Assembly (NCBI RefSeq): GCF_036898095.1
Contig: NC_090751.1
Span: 89,451,883-89,515,882, forward strand
Direction of reading: 5' to 3'
DNA from: Palaemon carinicauda
Lineage: Eukaryota > Arthropoda > Malacostraca > Decapoda > Palaemonidae
DNA: 64,000 nucleotides
Below, one piece after another: positions 34,640-46,261 of this stretch. A model generated the notes under the pieces. It was not told the origin of the DNA. It was given only the letters and a program-made list of their open reading frames with translations, and searched no databases. The position numbers were made by a program, and so were the translations under genes. Numbering within the stretch: the stretch's first letter is position 1; each line of letters opens with the position of its first letter.

Positions 34640-34962
34640 ATAGCTTAAGGTTTGTTCCTATTGCTAGAACCAGTGACAAATTTGGAATGATTTGTATTTT
34701 TCCTAACTATACAAACCTGAAGCTCTTTACACATACTGGTCCTACCATGAACTTCCCCTTGAAGTCCTGCCGCAATTAAAAAATGACGATGTTTACTAGT
34801 ACTGGTATGAGCGGGGAGTGAGTTACCCCCACCATCCCCCTCCCGCTAACTAGTGAAGGGTACTCTAATTACACCTCACTTCACCTTGCGCAGAAATAAT
34901 ACTTACATTGTAAAGATCTTCAGGTTTGTATAGTTAGGAAAAACAATTATTCCAAATTTGTC
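34640..34962 (+). repeat. ICR and right inverted repeat of element C1
   Basis: AAGGTTTGTTCCTATTGCTA (reverse complement of a C-type left end) is followed by AAATTTGGAATGATTTG and TTCCTAACTATACAAACCTG; the last part recurs inverted at 34918-34962 (CAGGTTTGTATAGTTAGGAA). This is the DIRS end arrangement in a diverged family. Confidence 0.75.
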
Positions 34963-35662
34963 ATATTCTTATCAAGATTGCTTGGCTTTTGGTGATGATG
35001 TAGCTCCAGGGGACAATATGAATCAAAGTTTTCTTTTAATTGTGTAATTTTAGTTTTGTACAGTACCCGTAAATGTTGGCACTTGGGGAAAATGACACAG
35101 TGCCAGTGTTTACCATTCCCCTCCAGCCATAATGATGGTCCAAATGTCTCAGGAATTAGTTTAAGACACTGAGAGTGGAATTTATTATATTAGTTTCTTG
35201 TTTTGAAAATAGACTGTTAGGTAGTATATACAAGTGTATACTGACCCATCTTTATCTGTGTTTTGGAATCCGAACTATGATCATCAGTAAGAGTTTCATA
35301 GAAATAAACTTAATTTTGATAATATAATTTAATTCTATACTCTTCTGACATCCATATACAAGCCACCCTCCCCCCCCACAGACAAGCAATCTCAAGAGGA
35401 TAGTAATTTAGTTTCAACTTTGATAAGGAAAAGACAAAGGTATATGGTTTACATGAGCCAAGGTTATTGTCATTAACCCAGATTATCTCGGTACTTTACT
35501 AAATCCCTAAGCCCATTGAAAGGAATGAAAATAAAATGGAAAATAGTTTTCGTTTTAAGGTAAACATCTGTGTTATTATACCAAGCTTAAAGAGATAAGC
35601 CTTGTGAAAATCAGGGGAGTATATAAATTATAAATTTTATTAATGAAATTCTGTTATTTCAG
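34963..35662 (+). other. Intron upstream of TBC1D5 exon B
   Basis: AT-rich, no element recognised. Ends with the exon B acceptor. Confidence 0.6.
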
Positions 35663-35895
35663 GAGCTGCCACAGAGAGATTGAGTTCGCGTAGTGAAGAC
35701 CACTTTAGTGTCAGTCATCGTGGAAGGTTGCTTGGTGGTACCATGCCCTATGAACAAGAATGGATTCAGATATGCAAATGTGCTGGAACCGAATCAATTC
35801 AAAATTTAGGAAGAACGGGCGAGATGAGAACGTGTCGGTTTCGTTCAATATGTTGGTTTTTATATTTGGGAGTGCTGCCTGAGGATCATACACAG
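35663..35895 (+). CDS. TBC1D5: TBC1D5 orthologue, coding exon B (start of TBC domain)
   Basis: A 233-bp exon between a TTATTTCAG acceptor and a CAG|GTGAGT donor. It completes a split Gly codon from exon A and ends in phase 0. The encoded segment has a Ser-rich linker, then Y-E-Q-E-W and the stretch R-F-R-S-I-C-W followed by L-G-V-L-P, which is the N-terminal signature of the TBC (Tre2-Bub2-Cdc16) RabGAP domain and matches the human TBC1D5 order of motifs. In family terms TBC1D5 is a Rab7-directed GAP that binds retromer (VPS29/VPS35) on late endosomes and also takes part in autophagy. Intron to exon A is 12.0 kb and holds elements C1 and A4; intron to exon C is 712 bp with no element seen. 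Confidence 0.92.
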
Positions 35896-36607
35896 GTGAG
35901 TAATCAAATGTTTTGTAACATTGTTCCTGGAAGCAGATTCAGTTGAACACTGTCTAAAGAAATGGGGGAAAAGATTTCATTTAAGAATTTTGAATTACAG
36001 ATAATTTACTTTTCATTATTGTATAAGCAAATTGTATCATTTCTTGGTTCTGTTATTCTAGTTATGGAATTATCAAAACGAGTGGTGTAATTTTTTTTTC
36101 ACTTACCAATAGTGTCTTCATGTTTCTGGAGCATTGTTTTTAAAGCAAGACTAAATTTTAGAGATTTAAATTTATACCATTTTTAATTGAATATCTGTGA
36201 CACTTTTTTTAGTGTCTTAACTTTTAAGGAAATAATTAGCAGTAGCTAGTTATTGTAAAAAAGAGAATGCATGCTCTATTTAAAGACTCCCATAACAGTT
36301 AGTACAACTTTCTAGTGTTGAAATGTTTTACCAACCTACATAGTAGAGACATAGACACAGACAAAAAATGTAGTGTCTTGGAGAGGTATAATCATAGAAT
36401 GTAAAAAATCTTTTGGTGGGGAGATGATAATATGGGTGATACAGTTTCAGGGACAGTGGTGTCCATTAAATGCTTCTCTTCAGTAATTACCTAGAAAGTC
36501 CTACTTTTGTAAAAAGGGCTTTCTATAATTTTTAGCAAATACAAGTAAACAGTCAGAGTGCAAAACTTGATCTTGAATTAATTATGATTATTGAATTATT
36601 TTTTCAG
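35896..36607 (+). other. 712-bp intron between TBC1D5 exons B and C
   Basis: AT-rich, GTGAGT to CAG; no transposon recognised, unlike the large neighbouring introns. Confidence 0.75.
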
Positions 36608-36736
36608 TGGCTAAAAGTGATAAGAGTCGAGCGTGAAAAATATGAAAATATCAGATTGAAGCTTTCAGTTACGCCCGATGTAGGGAACATTGCACTTGAT
36701 CCATTACTCAATAATCCTCTGTCACAACATGAACAG
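36608..36736 (+). CDS. TBC1D5: TBC1D5 orthologue, coding exon C (retromer-binding NPL segment)
   Basis: A 129-bp (43-codon, phase 0/0) exon with a TTTTTCAG acceptor and CAG|GTAGGT donor. It encodes a charged helix followed by a loop ending N-N-P-L-S-Q, the same motif as in human TBC1D5. In the human protein this Asn-Pro-Leu loop is an insertion in the TBC domain that docks on VPS29 of retromer; its retention here suggests retromer binding is conserved. Only about 44 bp of intron separate its donor from the left end of the DIRS-like element C2, so an insertion has come very close to the splice site without hitting it. The following intron is 15.2 kb. Confidence 0.93.
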
Positions 36737-36780
36737 GTAGGTCTGCTCTTTTATATTCTTTTGTCACATTTAAAATGTCA

Positions 36781-37900
<1,120 letters not shown>

Positions 37901-37982
37901 TTGCTAATTCCTCTGATTGATTAATTGATTTGAGGTTTTCTGGCATGAAGTTGGTTACTTCTCCTGGCAACAGACCTTGTCC

Positions 37983-38229
37983 CCGGAAGACTCGTCTCAC
38001 CCGGAAGACTCGTCTCACCCGGAAGACTCGTCTCACCCGGAAGACTCGTCTCACCCGGAAGACTCGTCTCACCCGGAAGACTCGTCTCACCCGGAAGACT
38101 CGTCTCACCCGGAAGACTCGTCTCACCCGGAAGACTCGTCTCACCCGGAAGACTCGTCTCACCCGGAAGACTCGTCTCACCCGGAAGACTCGTCTCACCC
38201 GGAAGACTCGTCTCACCCGGAAGACTCGT
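37983..38229 (+). repeat. 18-bp minisatellite, about 13.7 units
   Basis: Nearly perfect head-to-tail copies of GAAGACTCGTCTCACCCG. Because the unit is 18 bp with no stop in five frames, it gives hexapeptide-repeat frames such as P-E-D-S-S-H and R-K-T-R-L-T; I see no reason to call a gene. Confidence 0.97.
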
Positions 38230-39499
38230 CACACTCAGTCCTGCTGCAGCTACACCATCAGCTCGCGATCGCCCATGACTGCCAGTCAGCTTGCAATTGC
38301 CTACAATCACCCATCGGCTTGCAATTGCCCATGACCGCCTGACACTTCACAATTGCCCATCAGTTGCCATCACCCGCTATCACTTTTCAGACCTGGATTG
38401 CCCTTAGCTCGCTATCACCCGCAGCTTGCCCATCAGTTCGCCATTGCCCGGTACAGTAGTTCACGATCTCGTGTCAGCTTGTAACCGCCCATCGGGTCGC
38501 AATCGCTTGTCAACTCTCTCCCAGGCTCCTGGTGTTACAGCACCCTACTCCAGTGCTTGACGTTTTCCTCTACTCATGATCACCTGCACTTCAGGAGCTA
38601 CGACGAGACAACACAGACAAGCTCTTATCCAGTTTCTGCTAATTTCCAATCTTATTCTGTCTCTACAGGCAGCTTGTAAACCTCTATTAGTGACCACTAT
38701 TCAGTGTCACAGGACATAGCACTGCCCAGCTTGCTACTTTTCCTTCCAAGCTAAAGTTTCCCTTCGCCTTTGACTAACAGCTCTTCCTACTCGCGGATAG
38801 CATCACCGACAACCAAAGAAGAATCTCGGAAGCCTTGACCTTGGTGTGTTTTTTTTCCGACTTCGTTCGACGGAGAACTTTCTAATGAGGATCTCAGAAC
38901 TCTACCTGTTGTGATCCTCACTTCAAGCAAGGACACTGGTCTTCCTAAAATGAGAACCGGATCTGGGGGAGTTTCACTTGAACTTTTCTCGAGCTTGCCT
39001 CTCAAAAGTCCAGGGATGGATAGAGTGCTCAAACACCAATATTTTCATGACCTTGTCTCTCAAGAAGTCCAGGGGGCAAACAGAGTGCTCAGACATCCCT
39101 GCCCATGGATACTAACTATGTTCTCTAGTGGTTGCCCTGAGATCAGAAGCAAAGTTTTTCCTAAACATGGACACCTTGTTGGCTAAGGCCTAACATGAAA
39201 TTACTATCTCAAGGGGAAGAGTCGCCAAGGACTCCCCCGGGATAACTTGACTTCGGAAAGCTGACACCTTGTCTAGTCTCTGGTTCAATGAACAATCCAG
39301 ACTCGGGCTAGAAAGATCTCAGGTTAACTTTCATGATATTGTCTCTAAAGAGATTCCTGGTCATACGAACAACTAGTAATTCTGTTTCATAGAGCAGTGC
39401 GAGTTTCTGATAGAACATATAGCTGGGACATATCGTTCCCCCCTTTTATGTTGAAGATCTGAACGTAAGAAGGTATTCGGTGACACTTCCTTTCTCCAA
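38230..39499 (+). other. Old repetitive DNA of unclear family
   Basis: GC content is higher than in the introns, with repeated words (GCTTGCAATTGCC, GCCCATCAG). Probably decayed transposon, but no domain was recognised. Confidence 0.35.
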
Positions 39500-40609
39500 G
39501 TATAAGGAATATAAAAAAAAACCTATGCATCCTCTGAGGAAGGGTTCCTAGGAACCTCCCCTTGAGCACATGATTTATGTGGGCTTGCATGTGATACATG
39601 TTGGTTTCGCCCAACCTCAGCTTTCTGCGAAACCTCATATTAATACGAGTCCTCAAACTGGTGGATAGAAAGGAAACCTACTGTGTTAGACATTTACCTT
39701 AAAAATGGCACATTCAAGTCTTTGGACATTCCCTCAATGTGCATCATGGTGACAGCACTATTATAACTTAACTGACAGTTCTCGCACATGCTGGTTCCAG
39801 CCCCAGATCTCATTACTCCAACATTTTTGGCTAGAAAGATTGCCGAGGCAAATAATGGTCTTTATTGGATTTGAAGCCTGCCCTGGGGTTTTTCGTGTGC
39901 TTCAATTTCTTTAGTATTCATTGGTATACTGAAAAACTGCCCTCCTGTTTATTATGTAACACTTGATTTTTATACCACTTCACTCCTGGCAAAGACTACT
40001 TTTTAGAAACTAAACGAGCAGCCTCATTTTGTTATGAGCTGGCTACTTCATTGCCTGGTGGTTTTCTTAGATCACTTACCATTATTAATATTAAATGTGT
40101 CAGAGAAGGTTTTTATTTCACAAGAATCGGAAGTTTGGCCTTGCCTCTTTACAAGCCGGCTACACTATTCTCTAAGATTCTTGTTGATCTCTTGCTATTA
40201 CTTATACAGTAGTAATTAGATCTTCCAGAGAGGAAGGGTTTAACTCTTCACTTCAGACTTCCTCCCTCCTAAGACCCCATGCAAATGACTCGGAAGTTTG
40301 TATTCCCTTAGGAATAAATTAAAAATTTTATACTAGTAATATATGTATTTTTTGTGGCTATACAAACCCCGAGTCATTTACCAAAGGTCCTGCCTCAACC
40401 GCCAAACAAGTCTTTGACCTGGTGAGTGTTGCGAGGAGACCCTATAACCTCCCGGTTGCTCCTTGCACATGCGCTGCGTTTACCTAGCATGAAGCATGAC
40501 ACAATCAACCAAAATTTTGATTGGTCGGTCATGGAAAACATGATTAGTAACCATATAAATGATTTGGGTGTGTATAGCTGGGAAAAATAAAACTTATAAA
40601 ATTTTGTAG
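39500..40609 (+). mobile_element. DIRS1-like element B2, 3' remnant
   Basis: The stretch at 39535-39592 matches 61870-61925 of B1, the recombinase H-x-x-R region (G-A-H-D with a changed context here). The following 3' UTR (about 39840-40260), ICR (GACTCGGAAGTTTGTATTCC ... CTATACAAACCCCGAGTCAT, 40290-40385) and right repeat to about 40609 also align with B1 in order. Confidence 0.7.
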
Positions 40610-42060
40610 TCATTACAATTCCTGTTTTGCTTACCGTATCCACATACCGAAGGAAATGAAAATGTCAATTCTATATCATATTTTTTCTACACAGTTTTGC
40701 TTTGTTTCATCGCCTAACACAAAGAACAAACAAGTGCATTTGGACATTAAAGTTATAACAAATAATACTACTGTAATAGCTTTTAGTAAACTGTATGAAA
40801 ACTGTGCATCTATAACATTTTGTTAATTCTGCAATATTCATTGTAAGGAGTTTTGCATTTTTGGAAATTATATTAGTAATACTTTTTGCTATTCATATGT
40901 GCATAGATCCTAGATAGCATTAGCTTGAATCAGCCAATGAGAAAAATCTGCTGACTATGTTTTACATTTTCTCAGCTGAGCTTTGCTAGGAAAAAAGTCT
41001 CGTTGATACGGAATTATTCCTGGAATAAGTTTTTATTATGAAGATCTACCAATAACATGTAAAAGTAAAAATTGTTATATTACATTTATCATACAGAAAG
41101 TTCATTTTGTAAAGTGAATACTGTACTTTCATGTATGGTATGTCAGTAGTTGTCGCACTAGCCCGAGACTAGCTTATTGATAAACATCACTTAAAATTCA
41201 AGATTTGATTGTTAGAATGGTAGAATTAGACGAACCCCAATTTTTAGGGGTGAATTTTAGAATTAAAGGTTGCCTTATGTGCTGAAGTATACGGTAATTA
41301 GAAGATATTGGAACTATAATTGTCTACAAATGTTGATTTAGCTAGGTTCATAATATTTTGCTCCTACGTGATTACAAACCCTTGTTCTGAAATAGGACTA
41401 TATTTTCTAATTTTCTATTTGGTTGGAACTCTGCTGTCAAATATAAAATGAGGTGTCAATAGTTTCTGGTGGACAGTGGGGGAAAACCCCCCCCCCACCC
41501 AGTATACTGAGTAGCCACTTTATTTTCAGCTGCTGAAGAGTACAGATGTATTTTTGGCATTTAAATTTTTTCTTCTTTTGGGTATTGGTGAGCAGTTCTT
41601 GTGCGCTAGGGTAATTGATGAAGACTTTTTTGGTTTTCTGATAACTGTAGCTGACAGGCAGTTTTTTTAACTTGCTAAATATACACTTTTTTTTTTTTTC
41701 CTGTTTAACAGCATTCCTGTTGCTGCTTATTTTCTTGTGAGTGTGGACTAATGACAACCCTGTCATCATCACTGAGGAAGTGGAACATTGTTGCACATTG
41801 TTGATAGATTTTCAAGTTACTGTACTGTATGCCACCTTTGGTACACCTTTGTCTCTTCGTACTTACTGGTCGGAAGGAAAGTACTTTCCCCTTCTTTTTC
41901 CCCTTATGGACCAAGTACTGTAATCCTAAAAAGACTGATTGATAGGGGTCCTGTAGATTTGACTCCTCCTGCTTCTCCCCGTGGTGGACAGTATTGCCTA
42001 AGAGTCCCAGTGGCTTCTATACCAAAGACAAAGAATAAAATGACCCTGAGTTAACGAGAT
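40610..42060 (+). other. Intronic DNA, no gene seen
   Basis: AT-rich; a C10-type run near 41488 and a T13 run near 41688 are the only marked features. Confidence 0.5.
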
Positions 42061-43410
42061 TTGTGTGCTTCTATGCGTGCATCACCTCATCTGTTCACGT
42101 GCCCACTCACCAGCGGGCTACTACACACGCTTTTGTGGTGCTATCTCTTTTGTTTTGTGAGTACCCCCATTAGTGCATCACTATGAATATTTTTCTACAG
42201 GAGTGCCACCTCGCCTGTTGGCTTGCTAGTATGCATGCACTCCTACAGGAGCACTGCCTCCTCATCTGTTCTTGCTTTCCAATTATTGCTGTACTATACA
42301 CTTGGAGAGTTTTCATGAGTCCTCAGGTCTCTTAATTGTACCGGCTCGAACTCTGGTTAGCCCCAACGAAGCAAGTAGGAGAACGGCATATCTTTTCCTG
42401 TGTAACTAGTCATTCAGAAGGATAGGAGATGATCTCCATTGCCTTTGTTTAGGAGTTCGTGACAAGGACCTAGAATCCGAGGAATCATGACTTCAATCCT
42501 ATTTCCTCTTCTCCCTACAAATGTGACTACCGGGGACACTATAACTCTTTTTGCATTATGGAAAGAATGAGAGACCCTGGAACTTTCATTTTGGCTCTAT
42601 GGAACAGTCGAACACAAGCTCCCATGACGTGACAAGAACCACTCCGTACACAACCACATTAAGTCAGAATATCGGATCTGCTCTAGCCTTCAGGAAGAAC
42701 CTGTTAGTGATCCAAGAGCTAAATGGCGGAGTTTGGGAGTGCCTGGCAATCTTTATAACCCTCTATGCATGGGATTAGACCCACAAATCTTTAGATACAT
42801 TTTCTTTGTTACCTGTGGGAGCTACTCGGCAGGGTGTGTAACTTATGTAGCTTCTTACTACACAAGAAGAATGTCTAAGATAATGGATGCCACATTAGGT
42901 TGGGATAAAAAGGTTAGTGTTTGGCCATTTTTTCTCTTTTCCTTCCCCTCCCTTTGGTTACATCAGTCATTCATTTTTTGCTGGATTGGGTAATGATGGG
43001 GGTGTGTTTCCGTACCAAGGACCTTTCTTTACAGTTCAAGTTGGTTATTGAAGTATTATCCCCATCCATCATACGAGAGGAGGATAGATAGTATGAAGAA
43101 CACGATACATTTAATTGGCCATACATCATGACATCAGAAGGATATACTGTAGGCTCTTCCTCAACTGTCTTTCAGTAGACAGAAACCCAGCCTAACCTGT
43201 GATAATCTATTCTGAAGTGTGGGAAGATGGTAGGAATGAACACTCCCGCACCTCTATAATTCGAGTATACTGCATGGACCTAAGAATTTTAAACCAACCA
43301 GTGAGGTTACAGGGACTTCTCCCCCCTAAGGATGAGTCATCTTTAACCTATTAAAAAAGAATGACGATTTGTATTTGTGTATGAAAAAATTTTGGAGTAC
43401 TGTAATTTGT
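42061..43410 (+). mobile_element. Old DIRS-like element D, 3' part left of the A5 insertion
   Basis: The last about 60 bp (ATTTGTATTTGTGTATGAAA to TACTGTAATTTGT) form the left half of an ICR; its right half continues beyond A5 at 49899. The preceding 1.3 kb is probably the body of the same element, but no domain is recognisable. Confidence 0.5.
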
Positions 43411-43608
43411 ATTTGTTCCAACACAGTACTTACCTCGAACTACTTTATTAGGAGTATCTGGGATCTCCTCCCAACTGACCAGAGTTTTGTGTAGTTTACC
43501 CTACTCCCGTTTTCTATGATGGGCACTCTCAGGTGGTGTGATGGGTGCCCTGAGGCGACCCCGGGTCAGAGAGCATGCTTGCTCAGGTCTCGATCCCTAG
43601 TAAGTTCT
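43411..43608 (+). repeat. Left inverted terminal repeat, copy A5
   Basis: Pairs in reverse complement with 49681-49898. Confidence 0.9.
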
Positions 43609-43769
43609 CTGGTCGCGTCGCGATAACATCACGACGCTCTCCTTATCCAGTGCGACCCTTTGTGTCCCCGACCCCCTTTGTGTCTCACGCGGTTCCCACG
43701 TGGTACCTTTGTGCTCCCCCTTATCCTTTCCTTTTGTGTTCCTGTCTCGCGGAGCCTTACTAGTGCGTA

Positions 43770-45137
43770 ATGGAGCATCCCCGCCGTTGTCCTGGGCCTA
43801 TGGCCGGTAAATCGTGTGGTGCTTTCCTGTCGAAACCTGAAGTTGACCCGCACTCCTTGTGTTCTTCGTGTAGGGGCAGTGTGTGTTCCCCTACAGCCAC
43901 GTGTCCGGAGTGCGAGTCCTGGAACGAGGTGCAGTGGGTGCGTTTTGGCACCAAAATGAAGAAAGCGTCTAAGAGATCGCCTAAGAAGCCGCGCGTCTCT
44001 TCTCCTCTTGCTTCGCCGGGCGTATCGTCAGACAGAGCCTCGCTGCCGCCTTTCCCTACCCAGAGTAGGGGACGAGGTAAGTTAATTGCGGGGAAGAGGC
44101 CTGTGGCCCTTCCCCAGGAGTCTGATTTATGGGATAGTGGTGTTGTGGCGTCATTCCAGGCAAGTGAGGGGCCTGAGGGAGAGATGGGAGTGTGTTCGGG
44201 GGACGGAACCCTGGTGCAAGCAGGGCCCGTCTCCAGAGATGATCCTATGTGGGGAAAAACTGTGCCTACCTCTTCTCCCACCTCGTGGGTGTGTTTTTCA
44301 GGTGCTTCCGCAGCCGAGGGTTCCGCCGAGAAGGAAGACTCGCCGCTGTCGGACTCCCTTGCGTGGGTGCCTCCGAAGACGCCCTTCAGGTCTCCGTTGA
44401 GGATGGAGGAAGGTTTTGAAACCTGGTCCCCCATCGAGGAACTCCCACGCTCCCCTCCAGTGCCTTCAGCTACGTTTCCGTCAGTCTTCCTACAGCCCTC
44501 TTCTATCGAGCGACGCGTGGACCCATCAACAACGCGGCACGAGTCGGGCCCGCCGGTGAGAACATGCAAGTCGTCGGGCTCCTCGGCCGAAGCCTACCCT
44601 AGCCCCGAGGGACCGTAGGAGACGTTGTGAGAGGTCCCGCAGGAGACGTTCTCGTTCTTGCTCCCACTCCAGATCCCGCCACGGGGGTAGGCGCTCTAGA
44701 TCCCCCAGGAGGAAGTTTAGGAGAAGTGACTCCCCGGGGGAAGAATGGGTCGTCATCCCTCGTAGCAAACTTCTCGAGATGTCAGCAGTTCCGGGCCCCT
44801 CGAACTGGCTCCCAAGGGCTCGCTCACCAGTGAGGTATGTATCCAGCGGCAGATACGATCGACAGAGGGAGTCTTCTCTTCAGGTCCCAGCGGACAGGCA
44901 TAAGTCCGCGAAGGTTCCGACTCCATCCGCCCAGCGGAGAGAGTCGTCCCTTCGGTCTGGCAGCCGCGTCCAAATCAATGTTGAGTCGGCAGGAATGAGA
45001 CAAGCAACTCCCTTCAACGAGCAAGCCCGCATCTACCTGGACCTCCGTAAGCAGGGATAAGTCCAGGACGTAGGCCTCCGTCCCGACGGCGATGCCCGTC
45101 CTACGCCCTGAGCCGCTGAAGTTGGACCATTCCAAGA

Positions 45138-45169
<32 letters not shown>

Positions 45170-46247
45170 CGCGGTGACCTCCGTCGGTGGACCTCTTGTC
45201 ACAGGTAGCTGAGCGTCCTACAGAGGAAATGGACGACAACGTATAAGGTTCAGCAGCAGAAGTTTCTGCCTACAGGAGGGTAATAGAACTCATTAGGAGG
45301 CATCACAGACTGGACGAACCCGAGCCCTCCTCCGACGAAGTCTGGGTCTCGAGCCTCAGCAGGCTGGTTGATGCCCCGGTGCAGCAGAGACCCTCGCTAG
45401 CCCTGCCTTTGGCTAGGGATGTTAGGCTGGGTAGGGCTCACGTTGACTAGATCGTGGCCAACCATGCAGAAGCCCCCAAGACCCAGAGCTCCTCCAAGCT
45501 TCTTCAAGGCCTAAAATCCCAGAGCCGGTTTTACCTTCCTGAAGGGCATAGCGTAGGTCTCTGTACTGTGGAGCCTGCAATCGCCATCCTGGGACAAGGA
45601 GCAGCTGAAGAGAGGGCTACTACCACCCTGATCTGTTTCTCCCCTCAGAAGCTGCCATGATGGAGGAGATAGCCAAGGACCTGGTGAACGTTTCCTCGTG
45701 GCTGGATTGGTGGGCCTCCACGCTGGTAGGCTTCCAGTCCTCCTACGACCTCACTTTCCCGGAGAACCAGGCCTTACTGAAGGAGCTGATTAGCTCGGGA
45801 GGTAAAGCCCCTAAGTTTCTCTCATACCAATCCATCGCGCAGGCCGCCAATTTGGTTCTGCGGAAAAGGGACACGGTGCTCAACAACCTCGTAAGGAGGC
45901 TCCCCGACAGAGAAGCTAGGTCCCTGAGGAGCTTACCCCTGTGGGATGACACGGTTTTCCCCCTGAAGGCGGTGGAAGAGATGGTAGAGAGGGTCAGGAA
46001 GCTGAAGGATACGGGAGACTCCAGACCCCCTCCAGCGAGAAGACCTACTCATAGAAGAGCACCCTCCGACGCCTCCCATCCTCCTTGCGCCTCACCTAGT
46101 CAACCCAGGAGAGACGCCCCTACTACGGCCTGGTCTCGGTCTTCACATCCCTCCCGTAGGGGAACGTCTTCAACGCAGTCATCCTTCAGGCCTTCCTATG
46201 CGGCAGCCAGAAGAGGTCGTTCAGGCCGCGCCTCTAGAAGGAGATAG
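43770..46247 (+). pseudogene. gag-like protein, copy A5 (frameshifted)
   Basis: ATG at 43770 starts the Cys-rich module (C-P-G-P, K-S-C-G-A-F, S-L-C-S-S-C, then C-S and C-P-E-C). The frame runs to 44618, then shifts before the Arg/Ser-rich block (about 44630-44720). One copy of the basic module (near 44898) follows, then a C30 run at 45139-45168, then the conserved C-terminal part ending at 46247 with S-S-W-L-D-W-W-A-S-T-L-V-G. A shift also occurs near 45655. Product and role as for A4. Confidence 0.83.
45139..45168 (+). repeat. C30 homopolymer in A5 gag
   Basis: Thirty consecutive C bases at a place where the other copies have ordinary coding sequence. Either a real expansion or an assembly/sequencing problem. 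Confidence 0.9.
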
Positions 46248-46261
46248 GGAGAGAGGCCCTC

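Larger units (their letters stand above)
32792..34673 (+). repeat. Right arm of the 1,882-bp inverted repeat
   Basis: Begins with the last three bases of A4 (GAT) and runs through element C1 to the middle of the C1 ICR. The copy in the C1 context is probably the original, because C1 sequence continues past its outer end to the C1 right terminus. Confidence 0.95.
23870..34962 (+). mobile_element. Old DIRS1-like element C1, split by a LINE fragment and by A4
   Basis: Left end (TTTGTTCTGACGCTAAATAC ... CTATAG, 23870-23911) matches the left end of C2 at 36781. It stops at a LINE 3' fragment (23912-24386), followed by A4 (24387-32794); the C-family sequence resumes at about 32795 with ACTTTTGGCAAAGCTGGAAG, again matching C2. 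The rest contains a gag start, recombinase remnants, an ICR near 34640-34735 and a right repeat ending CCAAATTTGTCAT near 34962. RT is deleted. Layers: C1 first, then the LINE, then A4. Confidence 0.75.
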
